A stretch of DNA of 64,000 bases from Uranotaenia lowii (lineage: Eukaryota > Arthropoda > Insecta > Diptera > Culicidae), in NCBI RefSeq assembly GCF_029784155.1, contig NC_073693.1, positions 165,212,031 to 165,276,030 of the forward strand. Direction: 5' to 3'. The notes below the pieces were generated by a model. The model worked only from the letters and a program-made list of their open reading frames with translations, was not told the DNA's origin and ran no database searches. Both the position numbers and the translations under genes were made by a program. This document shows, piece after piece, positions 1 through 11,307 of the stretch. The first letter of the stretch is position 1. Every line of letters starts with the position of its first letter.

Positions 1-70
1 CCCGGGATTTTTCCATCGTTTCCCGGGATTCGGGAACGCCCGAGAAATCCCGGGACGGACACTCGACAAG
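1..70. repeat. CCCGGGA-rich dispersed repeat, left-truncated by the window
   Basis: The window opens with several copies of the palindromic core TCCCGGGA in about 60 bases of otherwise AT-rich DNA. Similar pieces recur at about 3629-3655 and 4243-4290 (CCCCGGGAGAGG, TTCCCGATTTCCGG). This looks like a dispersed element terminus, but only one edge is visible and I cannot define its ends or family. Confidence 0.5.
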
Positions 71-800
71 TATGATTTCTGAAAAAAAAATCCCCCTTTT
101 TCCCTCAATTATAGTTCAATTATGGCTCAAGAATTCATAATTCATGACACATTTTTAAAACACTATACAATATCTAAATGCAGATCCCAGGGCCAAGAGT
201 TATTAGTGTAGTAAAACATCAAACGAGAAGATTTTAAGAAACAAAAACCATTAAATGTAAGCCTCAAAACTCTAGGTGACACAGTTTAGGAAACCTAATT
301 CTGAAAATCATCGTTGGTGCGTGAAATTTCAAAATTTTTAATCTCAATTGCAAATTTTAATTCAACGTTTTGAAAAGCAATAACTGAACGATGATCAGAT
401 ATTATTTTTGAGTTTTTTTTTATTTCAATTGAAACTGAAAATAATCTCAATGAAGAGGGGGGAAGGGTTAACACCCAAACACCTCTCCCTATTGAAATCA
501 GAATTCATATGAAGAAATGTTTTATTCAATCTCAACTATCTAATCGGGAAAATTTTTCATACCACATTCTGCATCATTAATTATTTTATCAATTTGGTCG
601 GAGAAAATTGATGTTTTAAGTCATTGCACAAGTAATAACACTCAACTCCTGCGGATATCTTAGAAAACCCCCAAATTTATGCAATGGTTTTAAATGAGTT
701 TCTCTGTTTAAAAAAACCAATTTATTTATTTGGAAGCTTTCTGGTTCACAGACTGAAGATATCGAAAATTATCAAATGGTAGAGCCGTTCTAGCGCCAGG
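71..800. other. AT-rich non-coding stretch
   Basis: I see nothing supportable here: there is no long reading frame, no inverted repeat with a target duplication and no tandem array. Purine and pyrimidine runs are typical of insect intergenic DNA. Confidence 0.6.
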
Positions 801-839
801 ACGCCGAAATCAAAGCCAGCAGCAACAGCCCCGATTGAT

Positions 840-1054
840 GGGCTATAAAAATAAGCGATCCTTGCGGAATGAACTCCAGTTCGTTTGAGAACGCGGCGCG
901 AGAAACAAATCCTTCCGAAGGATGTAGCAAAGTGTAGTGAAAACGGATAGATTGCTTTCCCTCTACCTTCTGGATACCTATTGCTGCTACTGTTTTCCCT
1001 CCTGCCCTCCTTCTTCACCTGCTAAGCTAAGCTAAGCTCTTTTTGAAGCCGTAA
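840..1054 (+). promoter_or_regulatory. Candidate TATA/initiator core promoter and 5' UTR exon
   Basis: A TATA box (CTATAAAAATA, TATAAAAA at 844-851) is followed about 34 bases later by an arthropod-type initiator match (CCAGTTCG, CAGT at 877-880). Both sit in a block of about 250 bases (780-1035) that is clearly more GC-rich than its surroundings. A possible splice donor (GCC then GTAAGG) lies at about 1051. If real, this would be a non-coding first exon of a + strand gene, possibly TRPA1 or an unseen neighbour. Each motif is short and could occur by chance. The overlapping minus-strand 90-codon frame at 746-1018 matches nothing I recognise. Confidence 0.35.
1021..1038. repeat. Short (GCTAA)n tract
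   Basis: Three to four direct copies of GCTAA (GCTAAGCTAAGCTAAGCTC). A similar tract is seen at about 17183-17198. Confidence 0.7.
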
Positions 1055-2170
1055 GGGAAATTTTAGTGATTTGTAAAAGTTCGAAGAAATCAAAGGGTTT
1101 TTCTACCTGTGACTGTGGATTTATCTGTGAGCAAGTTGGGCAGTAAGGAATACTTATCGTTTGACGGGGTTTTAATGATGTGGTAATAGTGAAACTCGAA
1201 AGTGATTAACCGCTAAGGTAGATCACGCTACCAAGTTCAAATGTGCTCAAAGAACGGGAGAATCGTTTGGTTGTTAAAAGCGACAAAGCCTATGCGTGTG
1301 ATTGCAATTTCATGATGCTAATGATGGTTGATTTCCTGGAAAAGAAACTTAAAGTCAAGGCTTTAAAATTTTCGTGAGGTCTTAACGAATAAATTAGTAA
1401 ATGCGAAGAACAAATGATGTAAACAGTGATTATTGAGCAGTAAAGTGAAACCTCAGACGCATAAAACCTTGCATTGTGGATTGGAGCGCCAAATATTGAA
1501 ATTTTCAAATCGAAATATTAAACAGAAGAGAAAACCAAAAAACTGAAAATAAATTTAAATTAAAATCTTCCCTTTATTTTGAATCTCAATGGTTGTTAAT
1601 CTAAATTATGGTCCTGATAACTGATCCCTCCTCAAGTTTTTCGAAATTTTAACTCCAATTTTCAATAATTTAAATAGAGATGATTTTTTTTTACTTCAAT
1701 GCTTAAGAATGCACATATTTTAGTTCTGAAACTTACCTGTAATTTTTAATAAAATTTTTATACTAATGTGATCAGGGCCGTAGGAAGAACTGACTCATGG
1801 GGGAGGGTTTAGGTAACTAGTTTTTTTCTATAGTACTTTTCAATGAATAAAAAAACTTTAAAGCAATTTATTTTCGGCAGTACTTGCATGATTATTCGAT
1901 TTTTAGTTCTTTAACAGAAAAAGTTTCTCGTATTAAATCGTGACTTTAGAAAATATGTGTTTAAATTTTTAAATCGGTGATGTTCAAGGATTCATTATAG
2001 TTTTGAGTAACAAAATAGAGAACTCTCTTTCATCGATGGTTAAAGTCTTTGAATTTTCTCAGGAGTCTTGCAGATTTAGCCTACTTGATTTGAGCATACA
2101 ACAAGTTCTTTAAGAAAGCCTTCAATTTTTTAAAAAAAAAAAAGAAGATTCGTATATCAAAAAAACCTAT
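1055..2170. other. AT-rich non-coding stretch with one repeat terminus
   Basis: There is no recognisable gene. At 1775-1812 the motif GGGCCGTAGGAAGAAC followed by a G-rich run resembles the motif GGCCGTAGGAACGGGG at 14231-14259, so both may be ends of the same dispersed repeat. The rest is featureless. Confidence 0.5.
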
Positions 2171-2180
2171 TATTCTAAAC

Positions 2181-2600
2181 TAAGCTTGACAGATTGCCCA
2201 GTTGTATCTGGATTTGCCCTGATATTTAATACAAAATTTAAGGAAAAGTCCGCTCCGGTCCGGTTGCCTGGATTTCATTGAAAAATCCGGATTTCGCCCG
2301 GATTTATTCACTTTATTTGCCAAATTAAAAAAAAATGTGTTGTAATTTCTTTTTATCTATGCTTCCAAAACGAAATTTTTTGAATACATTTCATAAAAAT
2401 AACCATGAAAGGTTTTTTGGAAGCCTAAAATACGATAAAAATCTGCAAATAAGTTTTGACGGAAATTTTTTTATTTCAATTTTTTTTATTGAGTAATTCC
2501 TGAGTTTTGACCAAATTTGCCCGGATATTGCCCGGATTTCAGATAACATAGCATGAATTTGTCCGGTCGGATGCGTGCTGAAAAAAAAATTGGCATCCTT
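2181..2600. mobile_element. Short non-autonomous DNA element (GCCCGGATTT family)
   Basis: The element is bounded by imperfect terminal inverted repeats (AAGCTTGACAGATTGCCC on the left; GGCATCCTT on the right, whose complement AAGGATGCC matches the family start AAGGTTGCC). It is flanked by a 9-bp duplication, ATTCTAAAC, at 2172-2180 and 2601-2609. It contains repeated CCGGATTT/GCCCGGAT motifs. Related fragments lie at 37832-38010 (left end) and about 44085-44215 (right end). It has no coding capacity. The 9-bp duplication is suggestive of a MULE-like insertion, but the family is not established. Confidence 0.7.
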
Positions 2601-2609
2601 ATTCTAAAC

Positions 2610-4845
2610 ACTTGAGCAAATTTAAAAAATTTCACCATCGATAAAAATAAATCAAATTTCTTAAATTTAAAGTAAGCGATTCAATTTTTTTTTAATCTGA
2701 TTCTTCTAACTAACTTGATCCTAATTTAAGACTTCAGTTTAAAATTTGACTTTTGAAAAACTGAACTATTGATAATGTTAAACAAAATACCATGAAATTA
2801 TACCAATTTCTGCAGATTTTTTAGATGAAGATCAGGTACATGTTACTCTATCAGCAAATATGATTAATTAAAAATCAATTCCATAATTCAATCTAGAGAA
2901 TAATTTTCGAAAAATAAAAATCAGTTTTTTTCCTAAAACACAGCTTAAAAATTAACTCAATTTCTATTGATATTTGGGACTTCAAATTAAACGTGTGTAC
3001 AAACTAATTGTGTTTGAAAAATTAAAAATTTTGACCTGCATAAACAAGCAAATTTATAAGTTTGGGATATCTTCAATATCTCAACGAAATAATTATTCGA
3101 TATTATTATCGTGATTGGAGAACTCAATTCCGAGCTTTATCTGAATCAAAATTTAAAGTCTGCATTCTTAATATTTATTCTGATCCTGATTTGAAATTTT
3201 AATTTTGAATCTGTTTCCGAATTTCAATATGATTTATGAAATACTCAGAAGCTAAGATTTCCGTACCTTAATTCCAGATCAGAATTTGGAAAATGAAGCA
3301 ACAAGTTGTTCAGAGCCTATCTTAAGCCTATTTAAATTCTAAAGTTCAGGGTTTCGATCTAAGTTTATAATAGAAATTATTAGTTTTTTATCCATATTGT
3401 GAACCTGATTTAAAATATGAAAATAGAAATACAAGTTTCGTTTTAGTAATATGAAACCTGAACCTCTGAAATGAGTTTAATCTCGTTTAAAATTTTATAT
3501 CAAGATGGAATTTCTAGGAACAAGTGAGAAAATTTTGAAAAACTGTAGCACAACTCTAAACTTGGGAATTGTTATAGAGGTTTTATTATTAGTTTTGAGT
3601 CTTGAGTCTAGATAGATCCTGGGAAACGTTTAAATATCCCGGGAATTCTCGAAGCTAATAATAGTGCTAAATTAGTACAAATTTACACGATCTAAATTGA
3701 AAACAAAAAAATCAGATTGAGCAAGGAATTGATAGGCTTAGACTTTAATTTTTTTTTCTTGAAACTGGTTAATACATTGATATGATAAAAAAACATGTTT
3801 TCCGTTAGAAAACTTAGTGTAAAAGTGAAAAATGACAAAAAATATATGAAACCAAACAGTTCCAATAAAGAAACGCTACGCAACGAATCTGAATGTTCTA
3901 TTTTGCTCATCATTTAGAACTTCCATTTAGCAAACTTTGACAGTAGTTAAAACATCGGCGAAGAAATTACATTTTTTGAAGCAAAAGGATAGTTATCTGA
4001 AAATTTACGAGACCTAATGAATGAGGTCTAGCTAACCAATTTCAATCGAGTGTGAAAAATCTTTCACAATTTTTTAAATTTTTTGCAGCAGGAATTAGAT
4101 TTTTTTTTTTTGTTAAAATACTTAGTTTTTGGGTGTTGGGATTCATAATTGCTTAATGAATTTTTAAGGCATACCATATTAAGTTATGGTATGTAATAGA
4201 GTTTTAAAATTTTAATTTTCAATTTCTTCCGAGATCACGAGAAACCCCGGGAGAGGCCTCGTCAGACTTCCCGATTTCCGGAACTTGAAAATGGCCTGGA
4301 AATAAACACTCTAAATACCTTGCTTGCTTTTCTTTTGCACATTCTCATGGTTAATATTCAAGCATAATTTTAATTGCCATCAAATTTAAATCTATGACTA
4401 AACCGATGCTCAAAAAGCATCTTTTAGAAATTGGTACTGGATTTAGCATATCTGTGACTGTGATATTTTTCGTTGTACCTATCATACTTTAGTAATAACG
4501 ATTCTGGGATGAAAATAAGCTTAAAAATATTTTTTTAAGATCAAGTAGAATCTGAAATAAGAAATTTACAATCATCTCTGATAAAGAAAATCCAATACCA
4601 AATACCTACCAAATTTCCAATATACACATTCCACGTGCTTATATATGTACGCAAGATTGCCTAAAATTTATGACAAAAAAAAAATCTCGATTTCTATGAT
4701 TTGAACCTAAAATTCTGTGACGGTTTTCTGTGACGCTATTTCTATGAAGTTTATTGGGAAATCATGGGAAACATCAACAAATTGGAAACTGCTTTCAATT
4801 TTGATAGAAAAAAATCAATTTACATTACCTCGTTTCCATATGAAT
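2610..4845. other. AT-rich non-coding stretch
   Basis: There are no coding features. Small islands with CCCGGGA motifs occur at 3629-3655 and 4243-4290, and a decayed piece of the 'tctgtga' repeat family lies at about 4650-4750. The 73-codon minus frame at 3692-3913 looks like chance: it is a hydrophobic, low-complexity product of AT-rich DNA. Confidence 0.55.
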
Positions 4846-4847
4846 TA

Positions 4848-6061
4848 AAGGGTGATATGGTCAAAATTTGGTCAATATCAACTTGACGTATTTCTTCCTC
4901 ATTTTGAAGGTGTGTGTGTGTAGAATTTTGCTCCTATTTTGATTTTGGAATTCACTCTTCAGTTGTCAAAATGCCGTCCAAGGGAGAAAAGCAGCGTATC
5001 AAAATTTTGCTCGCGCATCGCGAAAATCCGAGCTACTCGCACGCAAAGCTGGCAAAATCGCTAAAAGTTGCCAAATCAACCGTTACAAATGTAATTAAAG
5101 TGTTTGGGGAACGTTTGTCGACAGCCAGGAAGTCTGGATCGGGGGGAAATCGAAAACCGGAAGCCGCTGAGACGACAGAGTTGCCGGTAATTTCAAGCGA
5201 AACCCTAACCTCTCTCTCCGAGATGCCGCAAATAAATAAGCTGAGTGTATCGTCTACAATCGTGCATCGATCCAAAAAAAAATACGACGGCCAAAGCGCG
5301 AGCCCGGAGGCTGTATACGACGATTTTGACGTAGTGTGACTTCGTGGTAATGGACGACGAAACCTACATCAAAGCCGACTACAAGCAGCTTCCGGAACAG
5401 GAGTTTTATACAGCAAAAGGAAGGGGAAAGGTAGCAGATATTTTCAAGCACATGAAACTGTTAAAGTTCGCGAAGAAATATCTGGTTTGGCAAGCCATCT
5501 GTACCTGTGGCTTGAAAAGCAGCATTTTCATAGCTTCCGGGACTGTCAACCAAGAAATTTACGCGAAAGAGTGTTTGAATAAACGTCTGCTGCCTTTCCT
5601 GAAGAAACACGGTTGTTCCGTACTGTTTTGGCCGGATTTGGCATATTGCCATTACGGTAAAAAGGCCATGGAGTGGTACGTCGCCAACAACGTGCAGGGG
5701 GTTCCCAAGGACAAGAACCCTCCCAACACGCCAGAGCTCCGCCCAATTGAGAAATACTGGGCTATTGTCAAGCGAAACCTAAAGAAGACCAAAAAAACTG
5801 CTAAGGACGAGCAGCAGTTCAAGGCAAACTGGTTTTCTGCGGCGAAGAAGGAGGACAAGGTGGCTGTACAAAATCTGATGGCAGAGGTTAAGCGTAAGGC
5901 CCGGCAATTCGGATTTGGAAAAGCGGAAGCCTAACTGAATATTTTTCCTGAATTTTATACTAATTAAACTTGAAAAAAAAAATTTAATTTGATTTTTTAA
6001 ATAAACGAGTTCACCGGTTAACACGCGTTTTCCCTTGACCAAATTTTGACCTATCACCCTT
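4848..6061 (+). mobile_element. ITmD37E (Tc1/mariner superfamily) element, defective
   Basis: The terminal inverted repeats are long and near perfect. The left end starts AAGGGTGATATGGTCAAAAT; the complement of the right end starts AAGGGTGATAGGTCAAAATT. Both flanks carry a TA dinucleotide (4846-4847 and 6062-6063), the target duplication of this superfamily. At about 1.2 kb it is close to full length, and it carries the transposase relic described separately. ITmD37E elements are known from mosquitoes, so this is also a taxonomic clue. Confidence 0.93.
4971..5934 (+). pseudogene. ITmD37E transposase, broken
   Basis: The product would cut and paste the surrounding element in the nucleus. The first part (start MPSKGEKQRIKILLAH at 4971, ending at a stop at 5337-5339) is the paired-type helix-turn-helix DNA-binding region, with the pattern SYSHAKLAKSLKVAKSTVTN. 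The second part (5344-5934, another frame) has the catalytic core: the first Asp in VMDDETY, the second Asp in WPDLAYCHYG, and the Glu in ELRPIEKYW. Exactly 37 residues separate the second Asp from that Glu, the DD37E signature. Between the two parts an internal stretch is missing and the frame shifts (5270-5345), so it cannot make a working enzyme. I chose the 4971 start because the longer upstream frame lacks family-like sequence. The region is clearly more GC-rich than its surroundings, as expected for a transferred element. Confidence 0.92.
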
Positions 6062-6063
6062 TA

Positions 6064-8370
6064 GAGTCAGAAATAAAAAGCCGAAAGGGCGTTAAAAATT
6101 TATAATTTTGGAAATCTGTACAAGATTTAGATGATCGGTGAATTCTGTGAAAATTTTAAAAAATGTGTCACAGATTCTGTTACGAAGTTTTGCTCAAAAT
6201 TCTGTGATAATATCGATTTTTTCAGTGATTTCGGCAACCTTGCTTATACCGCTCAGAAGTGATTTTTATCCGTTCTCAATCCAAAAACTAATCTCATAAT
6301 CGTCAATAATTTCAGATTTTTTTTCCTTTTTTCTCAGGGATTTTAAATTTCAGAAATTCAAATAACAAGAAATCACAAGGATAAAAACCTTTTTTTGAAA
6401 ATGAAGAGACGATTCTGACACACTAAATTTTAAAGAAATCGGTTGAAATCCAGCTGACAACAAATTCAAGTGAACAAAATTTGGTTTTTTGAAAAAACTT
6501 TCTAAGGGAAATATGCTCTGAAAGCTGTTTTGAATCTTGATGGTCGGATTTTTACAAATACAACATTTTTACATTTTTTTTTCCATGAATCATAATTTAA
6601 AAAAAATAAAGTTACTGGAAAAAATGAAAATTTTTTTCAAATATTTAAATATAAGTAGATTATGAGAAACAGAAGTAATTTTAATGCACGATTCCTCAGT
6701 ATGTTTTTATAACTATAAGTGCTAGTCAAAATAAGGAAAAAGATACTGAAAAACTAAGATTTAACAAGTCGGAATAACATAAATTATGTTACATAATATC
6801 ACTTTTAAAAGTGTACACAAAATTTGAAAACTATAAAGTATGGTTCAGAACAGCTTGAAATTTCGTGACGTGAAATCAGTTCACAACCCTGTTGTGTTTA
6901 AACTGAGTGAATTCACGTCACAACTTTAAATCTGTTCAATCAGAAAGCTACGTATATCAAGTTGTGGCTAACTAAGGAGTGTATTCGAAAAAAACAGCAA
7001 CACTTTGCACCTTTTGAGTTCATGAATGGAAGTTGATAAAATTTTCTGCAAAGTTACCTAGCAATGTAAAATGTATACGTCACGTGTACAAAATTTGGTA
7101 ACAATATGTCAAGTAGCTTTCGAAATAGAATCCAATTCTGAAGCTCATGTACAATTTTTTTTTTTGGGCGGAATCGTGAAAAATCCAGGAAAGTGGCAGA
7201 CTCAAAAACAGCTGGAAAACAACTATTTAATCAAAGTTCATATTGTAAATCGTTTAAGGAGTCAATCATACTCATGACAATGAAAATTTAATTAGTTTGC
7301 TATTTTGCTATTATTTTTATCATTCTACAGTAAATTGGTTGACTTCTAGAATGACAACAGTTTAGAAAAGCCCGCAAAACTAAATTCACGTCATGGTGGA
7401 ATGTGTCAACAGTCATTGGTTAAATCTGTCATCAGTGATGGTAAATTTCGCCCGTCACGCTTGACCCGACTAGTTTTGTTTCATCAAACGAATGGCACTG
7501 TTCTCAATTGACGGAGCCTCACTACTCGCATGACGGATAAAGCACAACAACAATCAACATTTCTCCATCATCGACTGGCGAAGCTCTTACACATGGTCAA
7601 AATTTCTCCTGAGAGTGACTGGCAAATCTCTTCACACTTCGACCGGCTGCTGACGGCAGGTACAACTAATTGAACGACTTGCTGGCAGAGAGCAACAATA
7701 GCAATAAAAAACTGAAAACGGGCTTGCTGGCAGGAGCAACAATAATAATAAATGCTTTTCTTGTTCCTCTTCGGTCGTCTTCGGCTTGCTGGTAGGAGCA
7801 ACAATAATAATAAATGCGTTTCTTTTTCGTCATCGGTCGCTTGAATGCGATTGCTTGACTAGGTTATTATTTTAGCTTCAAATGAATGGGGAATGAATGA
7901 CTGGCAAACGAAGTGACTGGTCGTTAAGGAACAGTCAATTGAGTTTGACGGACCAAGAGGCTTCACAGTCACAGCTTCACGCCTCATGACGATGACTTTT
8001 GCCAAGCATATCTGTCATTATTAAATCTGCTTCTGAATTCACACCCAAATGATAAATCAGATTTTATATTCCATTCTTAAATCTGAATCCCAATGTTGTA
8101 TGTATGACTGTATGTTTGTAATTCCAAATTTGAAATTAAAATCAGTATTTTAATTTTTATTTCAATTTTGTATCCTAATTGTAAGATCACAAGCAATTCC
8201 ATCAACACCTAGGACGAGAAACTAACTAAAAGTTGAGTTAAAACGTAAATGAGAAATCAGGATCAGATTTTAAAAAAAATCAGAGTGGATAATTTTCCTT
8301 ATTGAGCAGAGCGACGGCCGAATAAACAGACGAATTCCAGATAATTTTAACTTCATCATTCGTTGGTATA
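6064..8370. other. Non-coding stretch with a decayed repeat copy and a GC-richer block
   Basis: At 6110-6242 there is a minus-oriented copy of a repeat ending GATTTCGGCAACCTTGCTT. At 6866-6922 an inverted repeat, GTGACGTGAA/TTCACGTCAC, sits around a 36-base spacer. From about 7380 to 8000 the DNA is richer in GC, with recurring TGACGG and TGACTGG motifs, but no protein is recognisable. The small frames at 7071-7277 (+) and 7568-7804 (-) look like chance. Confidence 0.5.
7672..7820. repeat. Tandem repeat, about three diverged copies
   Basis: A unit of roughly 70 bases begins GGCTTGCTGGYAGGAGCAAC and continues with AATAATAATAAATGC. Two good copies and a weaker first copy can be read from about 7672. 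The minus strand reads this as an 'LLLPAS' style peptide, which I consider meaningless. Confidence 0.7.
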
Positions 8371-8371
8371 G

Positions 8372-8705
8372 CAAGCAAGGTTGCCGAAATCGCAGAAAAT
8401 CATATAATTTCACAGAATTTTGAGCAAATTTTCATCACAGAATCTGTGTCATAGATCACAGAATTTTGCAAATATTCACAGATTTGTACATCTTTCTAAA
8501 ATTCTTTTTTTTTTTGACAATATAAATTTTGGATTTTTAAATTTGTTTTGAAAAAAAAGTAGAAATTTAAAAAAATCCATTTTTTCATGACTTTTGCATA
8601 AATTAATGCTATTTCCATAACAGAAAACCATTTCAGAATTTCTGGGTTAAATCACAGAAAGCCGAATTTTTTTTTTCGCAGAAACACAGAATTTTTTTCG
8701 GTTCG
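8372..8705 (+). repeat. Dispersed repeat, 'aaggttgccgaaatc' family
   Basis: It starts GCAAGGTTGCCGAAATC and is rich in ACAGAATTTT and TCACAGAAT motifs. Other copies: 6110-6242 (reverse), about 28150-28435 (reverse) and 31999-32130 (forward, starting GCAAGGTTGCCGAAATCACA). The shared end AAGGTTGCC also matches the 2181-2600 family, so both may be lineages of one non-autonomous DNA element. Confidence 0.6.
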
Positions 8706-9323
8706 GAGTTCTTGATATCGAGTCCATTTTCAAGAACGATGAAATGGGTTTTGAACTTTATCACAAAGCACAATTCAAAGATAAACAGTCATTTACAGAA
8801 GTAAGAGACTCCAGTGTTGAAGCTGCATAAAATGTCCCCCATAAAATCAACATCTTTCATCGATTTCAAGCCCTGCGGGGATTGTGTGTTTGTGTGAACT
8901 TGTTGCTTCCATCTCATGACACTTGGTGCAAAAGTCGCATCGAAAGAATACAGATCGAGTGATTAAATCAATGGGCGCCACAGTCTGCTGTGCGTCACTG
9001 GCCACTGCATATCAAATTGTCCTGGTGTCTTTAATTTGTCTCGTCCAATGTTTGAAACTAAAGTTGAGCTTCAAAACGCTAAACGACGTAATAAATCGAA
9101 ATTAAAAATAAGAACAAAAAATTGGTTACTGTACTGATTCTACATTCAGTAAAAAAAAAAGTTAAATTGAAAATTAAAAAAAAATTGATTAAAACTTTTG
9201 AAAAATCCAAAATTAGGGCTTCAAACTTCAAATCAAATTTCTGAAATACAAACAACGAATGAAAAACTGAAGAAAAGTGTCAACGTTTAAATTTTGAAGA
9301 ACAAAATTTCTTCAAAAAAAACG
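8706..9323. other. Non-coding stretch
   Basis: I see no gene, structured repeat or motif here. The 60-codon + frame at 8923-9105 has no recognisable features. Confidence 0.5.
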
Positions 9324-10285
9324 ATTGTATCCCATTTACCCGAAAACCATTGACCAGAATTAATTTTTCCCAGAATGACAAATACCCGAAATCAAACCCC
9401 AGAGTAAACCATTTCCCAGAAAAAAATTCCCCAGAATGCACCATTTACCAGAAATTTTTTTCCCAGAATGGACCATTTCCCAGAATTTTTTTCCCCAGAA
9501 TGGAACACTTACCAGAATGGCACAAATCCCAGATTTTTTCCCCTAGTATTTTCATTTGTTTTTTTTTTCTAATGAATTCTTGAATATTTCATATGATTCG
9601 AAATTATTTTTTTCAAAAAGATTTTTTAAATGAAACTACGACTTTGAAATTCCAACTAAATTTATTTTAGAACCAATATTGTGCTTTGTTTATGGTTTGA
9701 GTACTTTAATTGATTCAATGCTTACCATGTTCCTTTAAAAAGCCGTTTTGGTATCCGACTCCTCACGCTGCGCGTTCGAACTTGAAAGACGTTTTGTCCT
9801 TCACGCTGTCGCGTGGCGGACGGGGCTAAGGGATCACCCCTAGCTTTCACGCAGACCTAGGAAGCCCCGACAGACCTAGACCAATGTCTAAGGGCCGCCG
9901 CTTCCGACGGCGGCCTCCTCGGATTTGGGAGCTTCGGCGGCTTTGTGCCGCCTCAGCCCCTTCATCCTCGTTGGTTGCGGCATTGCCGCAAAAGAATAAA
10001 GTTATGAAACCCCATTTTTTTTGTAACAATTCCTTTTTTTTTAATAATTTCTAGTAAGGATAAATGTTTTCAATTTTCTGGGAAATGGTCCTTCTGGCGA
10101 AAAAATTTCTGGTACATGGTTCATTCTGGTGAAAAAATGTCTGTGAAATGGTACATTCTGGCGAAAATTTTTCTGGGGAATGGTTCGTCTGGGGAAAAAA
10201 ATTCTGGGGAATGGTTCTTTCTGGCGATTGGAATTTTGGGGATTTTTCATTCTGGGCAATGGTTTTCGGGTAAATGGAGTACAAC
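9324..10285. mobile_element. Non-autonomous element with long TIRs made of CCAGAATGGACCATT repeats
   Basis: Both ends read inward as TTGTAYYCCATTTACCCG and then GAAAACCATTG, followed by about 200 bases of degenerate tandem units of the type CCCAGAATGGACCATTTCCC with T-runs. The two arms are inverted relative to each other (about 9324-9545 and 10062-10285). The centre holds a contrasting GC-rich patch (9740-10000). A partial copy of one arm occurs at 19486-19625. No transposase is visible and no target duplication is clear. The + and - frames in the arms merely translate the tandem units. Confidence 0.75.
9740..10005. other. GC-rich hairpin cluster inside the 9324-10285 element
   Basis: This patch contrasts sharply with AT-rich flanks and contains successive inverted repeats: GGGCCGCCG/CGGCGGCC (about 9890-9913), GGCGGC/GCCGCC (about 9926-9946) and TTGCGGCA/TGCCGCAA (about 9973-9990). 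A 60-codon minus frame (9847-10029) spans it, but the sequence looks structural rather than coding. It may be a captured fragment or a structured part of the element; its origin is unknown. Confidence 0.55.
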
Positions 10286-10289
10286 CAAA

Positions 10290-10775
10290 AAAACTATTGA
10301 AATTCGAATTATAAAGTTGTTAAACTCCCTGGAACAATAAGGCATAAGTATCGGGTTGTTTTATATTATTTACTGCAGTGCTTCTGGTTATCATACCGAG
10401 AAACAGATGACAGCGTTTCGATCTGTCGTAAGATTTGTTTATCTAATGGTGAAATTTTTGGTAAGGATTGGTACACGCGTTAAAAAGATATACAAGATGG
10501 ACTGCGAGAGAGGAAAAATAATTCTGCACAATCACGTTGCAAATCCTATATGTTCAGGAGGAATGATCGCCAATCTTCCAAACTCCAAAGATCAACAAAT
10601 TCCGGGGCAAAAAGAAGAATGTTCCAGATTGCTTCACTTTGTTTTCGCGGAAGAATGACCTTAACGGGTTAACTCCTCTCAAAACGAAAAAAAAATGATT
10701 TTTTTCGCGACTATATTTGTTCGCATGTTGATGATTTGACAAACCAAGTTTTATATGTACAAATTTGACAATTTG
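10290..10775. other. Unassigned stretch with a 100-codon + frame
   Basis: The + frame at 10356-10658 would encode a 100-residue peptide beginning MFYIIYCSASGYHTEKQ. I recognise no domain, signal peptide or neighbour relationship, and its composition matches the local AT-rich DNA. I leave it uncalled as a gene. Confidence 0.4.
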
Positions 10776-10862
10776 ATTCATATTTTCATGGCATGCTCGG
10801 CGAGATGAACTTTTTTTTTAAGAGAATTTTTTACAGATATGAAAGAAAGGTTGATAAAACAG
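10776..10862. repeat. Left arm of an inverted repeat flanking the RT fossil
   Basis: This arm of about 88 bases (containing TTCATGGCATGCTCGGCGAG and ACAGATATGAAAGAAAGG) is matched in reverse complement at 12517-12604. The two arms bracket the reverse transcriptase relic. They differ by a few substitutions and indels. Confidence 0.8.
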
Positions 10863-11307
10863 GCATTAGTGCGGCAATAGAAGAAAGCTTGATAGGTGTT
10901 GAAATTTTGGGCTAGAGAGCATGTTGATAAAAAGCTACCATGAATTGTAACGCCTTTGCTCTACACACTAGCGACCTATGCATGAAAAACTGAGAAACAG
11001 AATTCCCATGTATAGACAGGGCGAGTATGAAACGTTACGCGATTACTCTATAAAACGTGTGACCAACACGACCAACATCTATTTGCTAAGTGTTAGTGAA
11101 TCTTGTTTTTAAGCATTTTTGATCAGATTGAAGCTTTATTGCCTTGGGATCATTGGAGATAATAGCTTAAATCTAAGAAAAAACTTAAATCAGAGAAATG
11201 TTCTTCTTACGGCTTCTATAACGTTGCATCCGGCTGCACTGTCAAGCTTTTTTCGTCAACCGTAACGTAGACTAGTTTGATACATGTACATTTCCTTAAG
11301 AATAGGT

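Noticed and set aside
746..1018. 90-codon minus frame over the GC-rich promoter-like block
   Set aside because: No homology that I recognise; the block has better promoter evidence on the + strand.
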